From Flavobacterium silvaticum (GTDB taxonomy: Bacteria > Bacteroidota > Bacteroidia > Flavobacteriales > Flavobacteriaceae): a DNA stretch of 64,000 bases. The translations under genes and the position numbers were made by a program. Each line of letters opens with the position of its first letter. The stretch's first letter is position 1. The notes beneath the pieces were generated by a model. The model was not told where the DNA came from. It did no database searches and worked only from the letters and a program-made list of their open reading frames with translations. The stretch lies in assembly GCF_012911565.1 (NCBI RefSeq), contig NZ_JAAMPU010000104.1:62001-126000 (forward strand). Direction: 5' to 3'. Shown here piece by piece: positions 6,748 to 14,300 of this stretch.

Positions 6748-7050
6748 TATTTTAAATGTACAATGCTTATTTTGAACTATAATCAAATCTAAAATATTTC
6801 CGTTGAACTACACAAAACGGTGGATAAATGTAGGTAAATTGGTTATAAGTTTCTCTGAATGACTCTGAATCTAACTTAATTATAACGCAAAACTTGCTCA
6901 TGATTATTATCATTTTACCTTTAGATAACTAGTATCGCGCCCATTCTTTCCCGACCAAAAAATCCACACCCCGATATTCGACTTCTTTTGTGGTTCAGGT
7001 GGGTTCACTTTTATTTTAACGCCATACAATAGAGAATCTTTATGACTCAA

Positions 7051-7155
7051 TGTGCAATTTTAGGTTATAACCCAAACTTGCACAACTTCTCAATTATCAA
7101 ACCGAGCAAATACGTTCAAAAATCTATTCAAATTGGACTAACCTAAAATTGCACA
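7051..7155. repeat. Perfect 16-bp inverted repeats around a 73-bp core, upstream of a serine recombinase gene
   Basis: TGTGCAATTTTAGGTT (7051-7066) and AACCTAAAATTGCACA (7140-7155) are exact reverse complements. The inner end of the left arm merges into the palindrome GGTTATAACC (7063-7072). A TTGCACA-type word recurs at 7051 (reverse), 7079, 7149, 7169 and 7182, marching toward the recombinase start. Two readings: crossover sites of a small invertible segment handled by the adjacent recombinase, or operators that control it. No clear outward promoter is seen in the 73-bp core. Confidence 0.6.
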
Positions 7156-7194
7156 ATAATTATATATTATGCACAATTAATTTGCACATATTGC

Positions 7195-7202
7195 TATCTT
7201 TG
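7195..7202 (+). promoter_or_regulatory. Probable -7 element of the serine recombinase promoter
   Basis: TATCTTTG at 7195-7202 matches the Bacteroidota -7 consensus TAnnTTTG, 19 bases before the ATG at 7221. I see no good -33 TTG at the right distance, so the promoter may need activation or be weak. Its position within the longer open frame argues for a start at 7221 or 7227, not 7149. Confidence 0.5.
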
Positions 7203-7220
7203 TTCTTGAATTTTAATAAC

Positions 7221-7871
7221 ATGTTTATGGAACGAAGCGCATATTACCTCAGAAAGTCAACAGTTGGACAAAGATTCGACCGCCAAGAATTAACTGTTCC
7301 TGATGGTGCTTTGGTCTATAGAGATACAATTTCAGGAACTAAACCATTTAAAGACCGTCCACAAGCTAGAGAATTGATTGAAGCAATAGATAAAGGCGAG
7401 GTAAATAAAATTATTCTAAGCGGTATAGATAGGCTTGGAAGAGATGCTGCATCAATGCTTACCCAATTGCAAGAATTCACGGATAAAGGAATTAATATAA
7501 GGGTTGAAAATCTAGGTATGGAGAGTATTGTGAATGGAAAGCCTAGCCCAACTTTTATGATTGTTACAGGATTACTTAGTTCACTATCACAATATGAGAA
7601 AGAATTGATTGCCGAAAGAAGGCAAGCAGGTTTGGAAGCTGCTCAAGCCAAAGCGAAAGCTAATCATACAACAATCTATAAAGGTCGTAAGGTCGGTAGT
7701 GTAGAAGGAACGGAAAAGTTCCTTGAGAAACACAATAGGATTGTCAAAGCACTTAAAAAACATCCTGATATGTCATTAAGAGATTTGGCAACATTGGCTT
7801 CAGATGAAACGATTGGTTACAAAGTGTCTATGAATACCGTTAAGAAGGTTAAAATTGAATTACAAAGATGA
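7221..7871 (+). CDS. Serine recombinase (resolvase/invertase family)
   Basis: Starting at 7221 the protein is 216 residues; the frame extends upstream to 7149 but crosses the promoter. It has a catalytic domain with AYYLRKST near residues 7-14, whose Ser13 is the expected nucleophile, a GIDRLGRDAA motif of the resolvase core, and the long E helix (SQYEKELIAERRQAGLEAA). A C-terminal HTH follows (NRIVKALKKHPDMSLRDLATLA). Size and domain order fit small resolvases and DNA invertases. The perfect 16-bp inverted repeats ending 66 bases upstream are candidate recombination sites or operators. In the element it may resolve dimers or invert DNA. Confidence 0.85.
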   Translation: MFMERSAYYLRKSTVGQRFDRQELTVPDGALVYRDTISGTKPFKDRPQARELIEAIDKGEVNKIILSGIDRLGRDAASMLTQLQEFTDKGINIRVENLGMESIVNGKPSPTFMIVTGLLSSLSQYEKELIAERRQAGLEAAQAKAKANHTTIYKGRKVGSVEGTEKFLEKHNRIVKALKKHPDMSLRDLATLASDETIGYKVSMNTVKKVKIELQR

Positions 7872-7933
7872 TTGTTAATTTTCGCATTTGCCATAGAGTA
7901 TTTTATTTAAAGTGTATAGCTTTTTGCTCTTTA

Positions 7934-8866
7934 TTATATGCTTGAACCAAAGCCTAAAAATTTAGTGTCCAAAGCAATACCAAAGCCATACCAAGGTCTT
8001 CCATTATAAACCCAGTGTTTGCCTACAGTTGTAAGTGCAGTATCCCAACCAAGTGGAATTATTGTAAAGCTAAGTTCCTTGTAAGTATATGATAATGTAA
8101 TTCCCGATGAAAGCATTAATTGTGTGTAAGATTCATCTTCATTCAAATATTCATTAGTATTTTCCTCATTAAATTCCTGAACCATTGGTGCAGCCATTAA
8201 GCCAATTGAGAATTTATGATTAGAAGTTTTGCCATCATAAAATAGTCTATGCAGTGAATATTGATATATGGCTAGATTAACGCCAATATTATCAACGTCT
8301 GCTTTTGCCAATTGCTTTCTCCCTTGAAAGTTTGGTCTAACCTTGAATGGAACTGTCACAATTGATATAGGAAATTGAAATTTAAAAACTGAAATATGTT
8401 CATGATAGCCGATGTAACCATTTCTAACTATTGGGGTTTCGTAATAAGTAAGTCTATCATGGTTACTCTTATCAAAATAAGTAATCTTAAATAGGTTATC
8501 TGAGGTTTCTGCTTTTACAACTTGAATATGCGCGTTTAAAAAATTTGCTGTATTTGATTCAACCAATACTGGAGGAATAGTTTCATCAGTTTGATTTATT
8601 ACACTCGTAGTCTTAGTTACTGTTGATTGAATGATAACCCCTTGTGCATCCCTTTGATTGACTGTGGTTGTTTCAGTAACATTGGTTGTTTTTATATCTT
8701 GTTGAGCAGATGGTAAGATTGTATCTGTAGTTTCAGTAGTTGTGGAAGTTTTTACACCCGTTGTTGTGTTTGTATTTGTTGTTTCTTGAGTATTTACTGT
8801 GGACTTAGTGACTTGACTATAACAAACTCCACATGAAAAGAGGATTAATGATAAGAATGCCTTCAT
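7934..8866 (-). CDS. Secreted Thr-rich protein with a beta-rich C-terminal domain
   Basis: The 310-residue protein has a signal peptide (MKAFLSLILFSCGVCYSQ). Residues about 19-95 are extremely rich in Thr, Val, Asn and Gln (TTTGVKTSTTTETTD and similar), a low-complexity linker. The remaining 210 residues alternate hydrophobic and polar positions and include aromatic strand ends (LHRLFYDGKTSNHKFSIGL, SYTYKELSFTIIPLGW), ending DTKFLGFG, which would suit a small outer-membrane barrel or a periplasmic beta domain. I do not recognise the family. It is encoded alone on the minus strand, convergent with the recombinase gene. Confidence 0.6.
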   Translation of the reverse strand: MKAFLSLILFSCGVCYSQVTKSTVNTQETTNTNTTTGVKTSTTTETTDTILPSAQQDIKTTNVTETTTVNQRDAQGVIIQSTVTKTTSVINQTDETIPPVLVESNTANFLNAHIQVVKAETSDNLFKITYFDKSNHDRLTYYETPIVRNGYIGYHEHISVFKFQFPISIVTVPFKVRPNFQGRKQLAKADVDNIGVNLAIYQYSLHRLFYDGKTSNHKFSIGLMAAPMVQEFNEENTNEYLNEDESYTQLMLSSGITLSYTYKELSFTIIPLGWDTALTTVGKHWVYNGRPWYGFGIALDTKFLGFGSSI

Positions 8867-9065
8867 AACTTATTGGTTTAAATGGTTTTACGCTTCAAAC
8901 CTAATAATTATAGTTGTATCAATTAATCCCTAATATTGGGGATATTTGTTATATGCCTGAATTCAGGGATACGTAATTGTAAATACTACAAATGTGAAAA
9001 TTTGCCGAATAAGTTGCAGGGTCTGTGAAATTGATTACATATCCAATAAAAATGAATGCTTTAGT

Positions 9066-9971
9066 CTAATCGAAATTATTATCCTCGATATTAGCATTTT
9101 TTAGATAATGAGGGAAGTTTAGTTGAAGATAATGACCTATTGAGGTCAAAGTGTATCCATCTTCTTCATCGCGATGTCTGTAGGGTTGAACTAATCCCAA
9201 GCCTTCAAAATAGGAGGATTCGCTTTCATTCAGTTCAAAGTGACTGCGGAGAATTCCTTGGTTTAAAATATTTCGACCTATTGAAAGCTTACCATCACTT
9301 ATTAATTGAATAAATGCAGATAGGGCTAAGGGATTAACTTGGTTCGGATTGGTCATTTCATATTTAACCAAGTTAACAATGCTTTCCTTCCGAAGTTCAA
9401 CTTTATGATTTGCCGCTTCCTTCTCTTTATATTCGGCTTGGGATTTGAGGTGTTGTTTGTTAGCATCTACATGAACTTCAGACATTTCCTTCAAATCGTA
9501 TTCTAGTTTTAGATTAGCTTTTTTCAATTCAGCATTCTTGTCCTTCAGCTCATCATTTTCCTCTCGTTCTTTTTCTAACTCATCCGTTTTTTGGAAAAGT
9601 TGTTTGACTTTATCATCAAATCTCCTTTTCTCAATTACTAAATTACTATCGGCTGTCCTTACAACATAAGGTGTTAATCTATATTCAAAGAAGGTCGATA
9701 ACCAACGTGTTACGAGCAGAAGTATATACCCTACAATCATTGCTCCAATAGCGAATGCAACATTTATCCCAGCTTCTTGCCAAAAGTTCCTAGAATCAAA
9801 ATAACGGCAAAGCCTATCCATTCGCTCATCCAACTTCATTGTGGAATCGAAGTTGAACATCATGAATATCAAATCCCAATTACGAATGAACCAAACAAAT
9901 GCTAGGGTTCCAAAAAACGGATTCTTTGCTCTTGCTTTGAATGTAGACAGTACTGAATCGAGTTGTAGCAT
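9066..9971 (-). CDS. Two-TM coiled-coil protein with a C-terminal winged-helix-like domain
   Basis: The 301-residue protein starts with a conserved-looking membrane module: FKARAKNPFFGTLAFVWFIR then NWDLIFMMFNFD (helix 1, about 20-40) and NVAFAIGAMIVGYILLLVTRW (helix 2, about 68-90). Residues about 115-200 are a long charged coiled coil (EKEREENDELKDKNAELKKA). The last 90 residues look like a winged helix ending GYTLTSIGHYLQLNFPHYL. The NPFFGT...NW...FNFD module recurs, in my knowledge, in predicted Bacteroidota membrane effectors, but I cannot name the family. A sensor linked to a membrane effector is inferred. A terminator at 10001-10027 separates it from the HEPN-like gene. Confidence 0.6.
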   Translation of the reverse strand: MLQLDSVLSTFKARAKNPFFGTLAFVWFIRNWDLIFMMFNFDSTMKLDERMDRLCRYFDSRNFWQEAGINVAFAIGAMIVGYILLLVTRWLSTFFEYRLTPYVVRTADSNLVIEKRRFDDKVKQLFQKTDELEKEREENDELKDKNAELKKANLKLEYDLKEMSEVHVDANKQHLKSQAEYKEKEAANHKVELRKESIVNLVKYEMTNPNQVNPLALSAFIQLISDGKLSIGRNILNQGILRSHFELNESESSYFEGLGLVQPYRHRDEEDGYTLTSIGHYLQLNFPHYLKNANIEDNNFD

Positions 9972-10000
9972 ATAAATTTAGGTTAATAACAAATCTAAAT

Positions 10001-10027
10001 AAAAAAGCCTCTCAAAATGAGAGGCTT
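10001..10027 (-). terminator. Intrinsic terminator downstream of the HEPN-like gene
   Basis: AAGCCTCTC (10005-10013) and GAGAGGCTT (10019-10027) pair perfectly. The A run at 10001-10006 reads as a T run on the minus strand, so it ends transcription of the gene at 10105-11166. Confidence 0.8.
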
Positions 10028-10104
10028 AAACCTAACTAATCAAGTAAATGAAATCTATCTCTACATACGTTAATGGTGCATTTGTAGATTTTAGAATTTG
10101 AGAA

Positions 10105-11166
10105 CTATTGAACATTTGCGTCTTTTATATACTCATTAAAATATGTTTTAGGCTTCTCAAGTTCGGGTTCTTGTGAATCGTATTCCAGCCAATAATATTT
10201 TTTAGTTACTGGATTGTATATGTAATAGAAATAGTCTTTGAATTTGGAGTGAAGGAGAATGTAACCATCCTTCTGCTCCATCTCTTCATGGTCAATTCCA
10301 TCAAGAGATTCAATTGTTTCTCTAAATTTAAATCCATATTTATCTGATGGCTTTGTCATATCTTTTGTTTTATCATGGCTGATTACATCGTAGAAATAAT
10401 TTACTCCACATTTACATTCTTCAATAAGGTTTGGTTCATAAAAATTGATGAACGACTCAATACTGTTTAGAGCCTTAAAATAATCAAAATTGATTAAGCG
10501 TCTATAGACCTTTTTGAAATGAGTGTTCGTAACTTTATCCTCAGGCTTAAAATGTACGATTGCATTTCTTAGTAGAATCAATTGCTTTATAATCTCAAGA
10601 CCTTCTGGATTTTCATCTGCAAAATCGATTTCCTTAACTTGGGGGAACCCGAATTCTACCTTATCGGCAAATGATGGACGCTTAATAGGATGGTTCTTTG
10701 AATTATACAGTTTGATATGTATAGGCACAACCGAATTTGCAAAGCACTCTATTGATGCTTGAGCATTAATTATGCACGTCATTGCCATTTGTGCAAAATC
10801 ACTAAAATGTGCTGGGTGTTGTTTTTTGCCTGAAGGTTTTCTTAGATTAGCAGCGTTTTCAAAAAGTTTCTTTCGGAAAAGATTAAGCATTGGGAAAGAC
10901 ATTGCAGCACTGCTAAAAAAGATAAGAATTGGATTTAATTCAGGAATAAATAGTTTTTCTCCTTCATGGTTCAAATCAAATCCGAATATTAGTTGTTCAG
11001 GGTAAATCCCGTAAATGTCATACTGTGACTCCTCAGCAAGCTCATCGGATTCTAAGTATCGCTTTACAAGTTCCAAACTTTCCTTTGGAATTATATCAAT
11101 AGGAATATTTGAAGGGTCAAAGTCGATTTTGATAGCTTTTGTTGGCTTTATAATGGCATGAGGCAT
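10105..11166 (-). CDS. HEPN-like protein with Rx4H motif, probable RNase or defence protein
   Basis: This is a 353-residue cytosolic protein. A helical region (about 125-210) contains NAQASIECFANSV and, after a variable loop, LILLRNAIVHF, where Arg200 and His205 fit the Rx4-6H motif of HEPN RNases. The N-terminal 120 residues and the C-terminal part (CGVNYFYDVI, SKFKDYFYYIYNPVTKKYYW) have no match that I know. HEPN proteins cleave RNA in toxin-antitoxin, abortive-infection and CRISPR systems; that role is inferred from the motif and from neighbours such as AbiH. It is transcribed away from the divergent SH3-like gene and ends at its own terminator. Confidence 0.6.
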   Translation of the reverse strand: MPHAIIKPTKAIKIDFDPSNIPIDIIPKESLELVKRYLESDELAEESQYDIYGIYPEQLIFGFDLNHEGEKLFIPELNPILIFFSSAAMSFPMLNLFRKKLFENAANLRKPSGKKQHPAHFSDFAQMAMTCIINAQASIECFANSVVPIHIKLYNSKNHPIKRPSFADKVEFGFPQVKEIDFADENPEGLEIIKQLILLRNAIVHFKPEDKVTNTHFKKVYRRLINFDYFKALNSIESFINFYEPNLIEECKCGVNYFYDVISHDKTKDMTKPSDKYGFKFRETIESLDGIDHEEMEQKDGYILLHSKFKDYFYYIYNPVTKKYYWLEYDSQEPELEKPKTYFNEYIKDANVQ

Positions 11167-11297
11167 TTCAAAGTTTTTTGGTTAGAAGTCAAAGTTAGGT
11201 ATTTAACAGATGTTTATAAACCACGTGAGAACTTAATTCTTAGACTATTGTATCAAATTCACGTAATCCCGAAATTTGGAAATTAAGATAATAGAAT

Positions 11298-12143
11298 ATG
11301 AATAATGATTTTTTCGAATGGAATAAAAAAATTCAGTTAAGCATTCCAAATTTGGATTCTATCAATGCGTTGAGTCGTGCTATGGATATAGCACTTCCAA
11401 AAATAAATGTTCCATCATTTCCGTATATTAATTTGATGTCTTTAGAAAATTACAACAATGTCCAAACGACAATTGATGCTATTCAAAGAGTCACAAAGTT
11501 GCTAATTATCCCGAATACTAACCCAATATTTACTTCAATAAGTACTGACGAATGGTGGCGCGAGAGGCTAGGTCAGGATAATAAATGGGAACCCTTCTTA
11601 AAATATAGTGAACTTTTTGGAAAAGTTTCGCTCACGGGATTGGACGATTCAATTTTTGAAGATGTAGAAGAAGCCTATGGAGATTCGGCAATAGCGAATT
11701 TGGTAGCTGATACAAATAGTGTCTTAGAATCAATTGCAACGACGGATTTACCAAACGCAAAGATTATCTTGATTAATTTTCTAAAGAAAATTTTTAGCGG
11801 TGAAGTTGGGAAGGGCGTTGCGACAAATTTACTTTCAAGCTTTATCTGGCTTCTAATAACGATGGTATTTTTTCCAGCACCATCAACTTCAGTTAACGTT
11901 ACTAACAACGTCACCACCAATAATATTGTAGTTGAGAAAGACTACGACGAATATCTGAACGATGTAGATTGTACAGTATATTCCAGGGCAACACTTAAAG
12001 CTAAGAAAATTGATGTACTGCCATTGGGATGTACTATTGCCATTTTAAAGGATGGAAGAATTTGGGCAAAGATATTTTACACCAAACCGACAGGTGAGGA
12101 AGGATTTGGATGGATTAAGAAAGAATCCCTATCAAAAATTTAA
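11298..12143 (+). CDS. Membrane-anchored protein with a C-terminal SH3-like domain
   Basis: The 281-residue protein has a single membrane helix in the middle (about 183-197, LLSSFIWLLITMVFFP). Residues 1-180 are helical and cytosolic in character. The last 60 residues read as a bacterial SH3 domain: VYSRATLKAKKIDVLPLG, then WAKIFY and GFGWIKKESL, the usual G.GW...YL-like ending. With a short Thr/Asn linker between helix and SH3, it could expose a peptide- or wall-binding domain on one side of the membrane. I do not recognise a named family. It converges on abiH with only eight bases between the stops, in the likely defence block. Confidence 0.6.
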   Translation: MNNDFFEWNKKIQLSIPNLDSINALSRAMDIALPKINVPSFPYINLMSLENYNNVQTTIDAIQRVTKLLIIPNTNPIFTSISTDEWWRERLGQDNKWEPFLKYSELFGKVSLTGLDDSIFEDVEEAYGDSAIANLVADTNSVLESIATTDLPNAKIILINFLKKIFSGEVGKGVATNLLSSFIWLLITMVFFPAPSTSVNVTNNVTTNNIVVEKDYDEYLNDVDCTVYSRATLKAKKIDVLPLGCTIAILKDGRIWAKIFYTKPTGEEGFGWIKKESLSKI

Positions 12144-12151
12144 TTTAGACT

Positions 12152-13273
12152 TTATTTGTCTTTGGGGCATTGAGGTAATGGCATGCAAAATGCCTTGGGT
12201 GCAACCTTCCTTCTAAGCATATTTTTATCGGTGAAATGCCTTCCAATATTGATAGCCTTGTCAAAGAAGTCATCAGTGTTATCATCCCTTTGATGATAGT
12301 GCATAAAAATATACTTGCAGTTTTCATTTTCAAATATTCCCTTTAAAAGAGTTCTATCTGATAGTGCCATTGAATGTCCAAGAACTTCTACGAAGAATTC
12401 ATCAGAATCAATAAAGCTCATTAGGGTTGTGTAATTGATTGAATGTAAATAGCTGCTAGATTTGGTAAATTCCAAATAGTGATTTTTATTGGCCTTTTCC
12501 AATTCAGGAAATAGTTCATCAGATTCATCACCATATCCAAATACTATTGGATTATTATTATCCCTATAACTGCCATGTATTTGATTTACGATTGTTCGGG
12601 AATGTTCTGAAATATATAAGTTAACCGTATTGGTATAATTAAAACAAAGGATGTATGTTTTCCCATCTAAGTCATGAAATGGCAAATCATTATTGACCAT
12701 ATCCCTGAGATGAGTCAGATGCTTGGGAGGATTGCTAAAAAAGTCGTTTGAAAAATTCTGCGTTGGTCGCCAACTATTAAGGATTCTATGCATTGAATCA
12801 AGGTAAATTTCCGAGTTAACTTTAGCGTCAATTTCTTCCACTAGATAAGTTCGAAATAGTTGCCGAACCTCCTCAAATTCTTTATTTAAATCGGTGATTA
12901 GGTCTTCCATCCTCGCATGGTTAGTCCTAAAAATAAGTTCCAAGCTTTCTTTATAAGCCATTTCGATATCCACCCAATTGACTTCCTTTAAGAATCTATT
13001 AATTGAGAGGAAAAAGTCATTCAAATAGGCATAGTGTTTCCCTCTTTCGTAATAAGGTCTGTCCAAAAGTCTCTCTAAATCGCTCAAGCTTTGGAACTTT
13101 ATGCCATCATGAATGTTTAGTTTGATGAAGAAATCTTGATAAGTGTAAGTGCCATGACTCTGTACCATTGACGATGACAAAGTTGTCCAGTACCAACTAA
13201 GAAAGTTTTTGTAGCTAGTTGGTAATCCGTGCGCTAAATCAAAACCGTTTCCAACAATTATTAGTCTATTCAT
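12152..13273 (-). CDS. AbiH-family phage abortive-infection protein
   Basis: The 373-residue protein begins MNRLIIVGNGFDLAHGLPTS, the hallmark N-terminus of AbiH proteins, a nucleotide-binding-like Gly-rich loop with an Asp and a following GLPTSY segment. Further family features are ILCFNYTNTVNLY in the middle, NQIHGSYRDNNNPIVFGYGD, and FVEVLGHSMALSDRTLL near the C-terminus. Length fits the family. AbiH blocks phage multiplication by an unknown mechanism, classically in Lactococcus. It is the clearest defence gene in this element and lies close to its right end. The downstream neighbour converges. Confidence 0.85.
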   Translation of the reverse strand: MNRLIIVGNGFDLAHGLPTSYKNFLSWYWTTLSSSMVQSHGTYTYQDFFIKLNIHDGIKFQSLSDLERLLDRPYYERGKHYAYLNDFFLSINRFLKEVNWVDIEMAYKESLELIFRTNHARMEDLITDLNKEFEEVRQLFRTYLVEEIDAKVNSEIYLDSMHRILNSWRPTQNFSNDFFSNPPKHLTHLRDMVNNDLPFHDLDGKTYILCFNYTNTVNLYISEHSRTIVNQIHGSYRDNNNPIVFGYGDESDELFPELEKANKNHYLEFTKSSSYLHSINYTTLMSFIDSDEFFVEVLGHSMALSDRTLLKGIFENENCKYIFMHYHQRDDNTDDFFDKAINIGRHFTDKNMLRRKVAPKAFCMPLPQCPKDK

Positions 13274-13340
13274 ATTCTTTCAATGCTTCGTTTTGTATTT
13301 GCCAAATCACTAAGTATTTCGAATGGCTAAGCGAATTTTA

Positions 13341-13813
13341 TCAATGAGGCTTTGATGTGTTATTTGCCCATCTTGTGATAATAATGCTAATTCTAATTTT
13401 TGCTTTGGATACAGGTTCAAAAGCTGCATCAGGGATGTACGTGTAAAGCCAAGATTGTCTTTCGGAAAGTATTAAAATAGGAACTAACTTTTGCTTGAAC
13501 TTTATCCCTGAAGTTTGATACAGTTTAGAGTTCAAATATATACTTGGGCCAATGATAAAAAGATTACCTACTTGTTCAACTTCACACCATGTATGAAAAT
13601 TTCCGATTACCTTTCCAAATTTAGAAGAACCATTTACCAAGGATTTATTATGTTTATCCCTTAAAATTAAATTTCCTGTAACTTGACTAGCTGAAAATCC
13701 TTCATCACTAAATGCTTGATAAAGGGCATTCCCAATGATATGACAAATAACTGATTGACTACCATTAAAAAAATCTGATAAGGTTATGCAAGATTCTGTA
13801 AAACTTTTTTCAT
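13341..13813 (-). pseudogene. Small protein interrupted in an A run at its start (157 residues if one A is added), transglutaminase-like pattern
   Basis: ATG at 13811-13813 is followed by six A and then leaves frame after ten codons. With seven A the frame would run uninterrupted to 13341 and give 157 residues. The long frame as it stands has no ATG; TTG at 13640 would give only the last 99 residues. The joined protein shows Cys (SVICHIIGNALYQAF), GFSASQVTGNLIL, then GNFHTWCEVEQVGNLFIIGP, an order seen in transglutaminase-like cysteine proteins. That match is weak and inferred. Explanations: a real frameshift, programmed slippage or phase variation in the A run, or a sequencing error. It is the last gene before the attachment scar. 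Confidence 0.5.
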
Positions 13814-13992
13814 TGATTTAGTTTTTAACTGGTTACGAATGTATAACTCTTGGGTTTATAGTTGAGTATGAAACGGAAAAATATTCTATATACCACTAGA
13901 ACGTGTTTTATTATTCTTAACCCATGTCCCAGCCCAACGGATTTTTCTCTAATGTTGCATACTGAGATTTCATGAAGGACTAACAAAATTGG

Positions 13993-14011
13993 AGTGAGGA
14001 AAGAAGTGAGG
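13993..14011 (+). repeat. Paired AGTGAGG repeats near the element end, possible integrase arm sites
   Basis: AGTGAGG occurs at 13993-13999 and 14005-14011 as direct repeats 12 bases apart, about 100 bases inside the tRNA scar. Tyrosine integrases often bind short direct repeats at such a distance. The rest of 13814-14107 shows no gene. Confidence 0.35.
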
Positions 14012-14107
14012 TCAAAAGGATTAAAACGGACAAAACAGGATTTTGTAAATTTTTTAAACTACTGATAATTAATAGATTTAACCAGAATAAAAATGTAAAT
14101 TCCAAGA

Positions 14108-14149
14108 TTCATAACCCTGAGGTCGAGAGTTCAAATCTCTCTCTCGCTA
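14108..14149 (+). other. 3' fragment of a tRNA-Met(CAT) gene, attachment-site scar at the right end of the element
   Basis: From 14108 the sequence is a canonical tRNA 3' part: anticodon loop TTCATAA with anticodon CAT at 14110-14112, 3' anticodon strand CCCTG, variable loop, T-stem GAGAG (14125-14129), T-loop TTCAAAT, CTCTC (14137-14141), acceptor strand TCTCGCT and discriminator A at 14149. Upstream there is no D-arm or 5' acceptor strand, and base 14107 does not pair with its expected partner. Identity therefore seems to begin at the anticodon loop, as when tyrosine integrases recombine within a tRNA gene. The intact copy should lie left of the window. Confidence 0.85.
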
Positions 14150-14154
14150 CAAGA

Positions 14155-14187
14155 GCCGTAATCTGGAAATCAGGTTACGGTTTTTTT
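14155..14187 (+). terminator. Terminator following the tRNA remnant
   Basis: CCGTAATCTG (14156-14165) pairs with CAGGTTACGG (14171-14180) with wobble pairs, followed by seven T. This was presumably the terminator of the original tRNA gene. Confidence 0.75.
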
Positions 14188-14219
14188 ATTTTTCAAAGTA
14201 GATTTTGAAAGATATGTTA

Positions 14220-14250
14220 CTTCCGTCGATACTTGTTCCCTTTCTATCGA
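14220..14250 (+). promoter_or_regulatory. Paired direct repeats, probable LytTR regulator sites upstream of the kinase gene
   Basis: CTTCCGTCGA (14220-14229) and TTTCTATCGA (14241-14250) are direct repeats exactly 21 bp apart, two helical turns. They end eight bases before the -33 TTG of the kinase promoter, an ideal activator position. The same word at the same 21-bp spacing occurs upstream of the receptor gene at 16125-16154. Confidence 0.65.
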
Positions 14251-14257
14251 CCCAAAT

Positions 14258-14286
14258 TTGAATTCCGAACGGTAACGCTATCTTTG
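14258..14286 (+). promoter_or_regulatory. Promoter of the LytS-type kinase operon
   Basis: TTG (14258-14260), 18-base spacer, TATCTTTG (14279-14286) matches the Bacteroidota TTG / TAnnTTTG promoter. Transcription would start just before the ATG at 14301, giving a very short leader. Confidence 0.7.
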
Positions 14287-14300
14287 CCGCAACAATTCGA

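Noticed and set aside
14056..14107. 5' half of an intact tRNA in front of the CAT anticodon
   Set aside because: No D-arm or acceptor strand complementary to TCTCGCT (AGCGAGA expected) is present, and the 5' anticodon strand does not pair.
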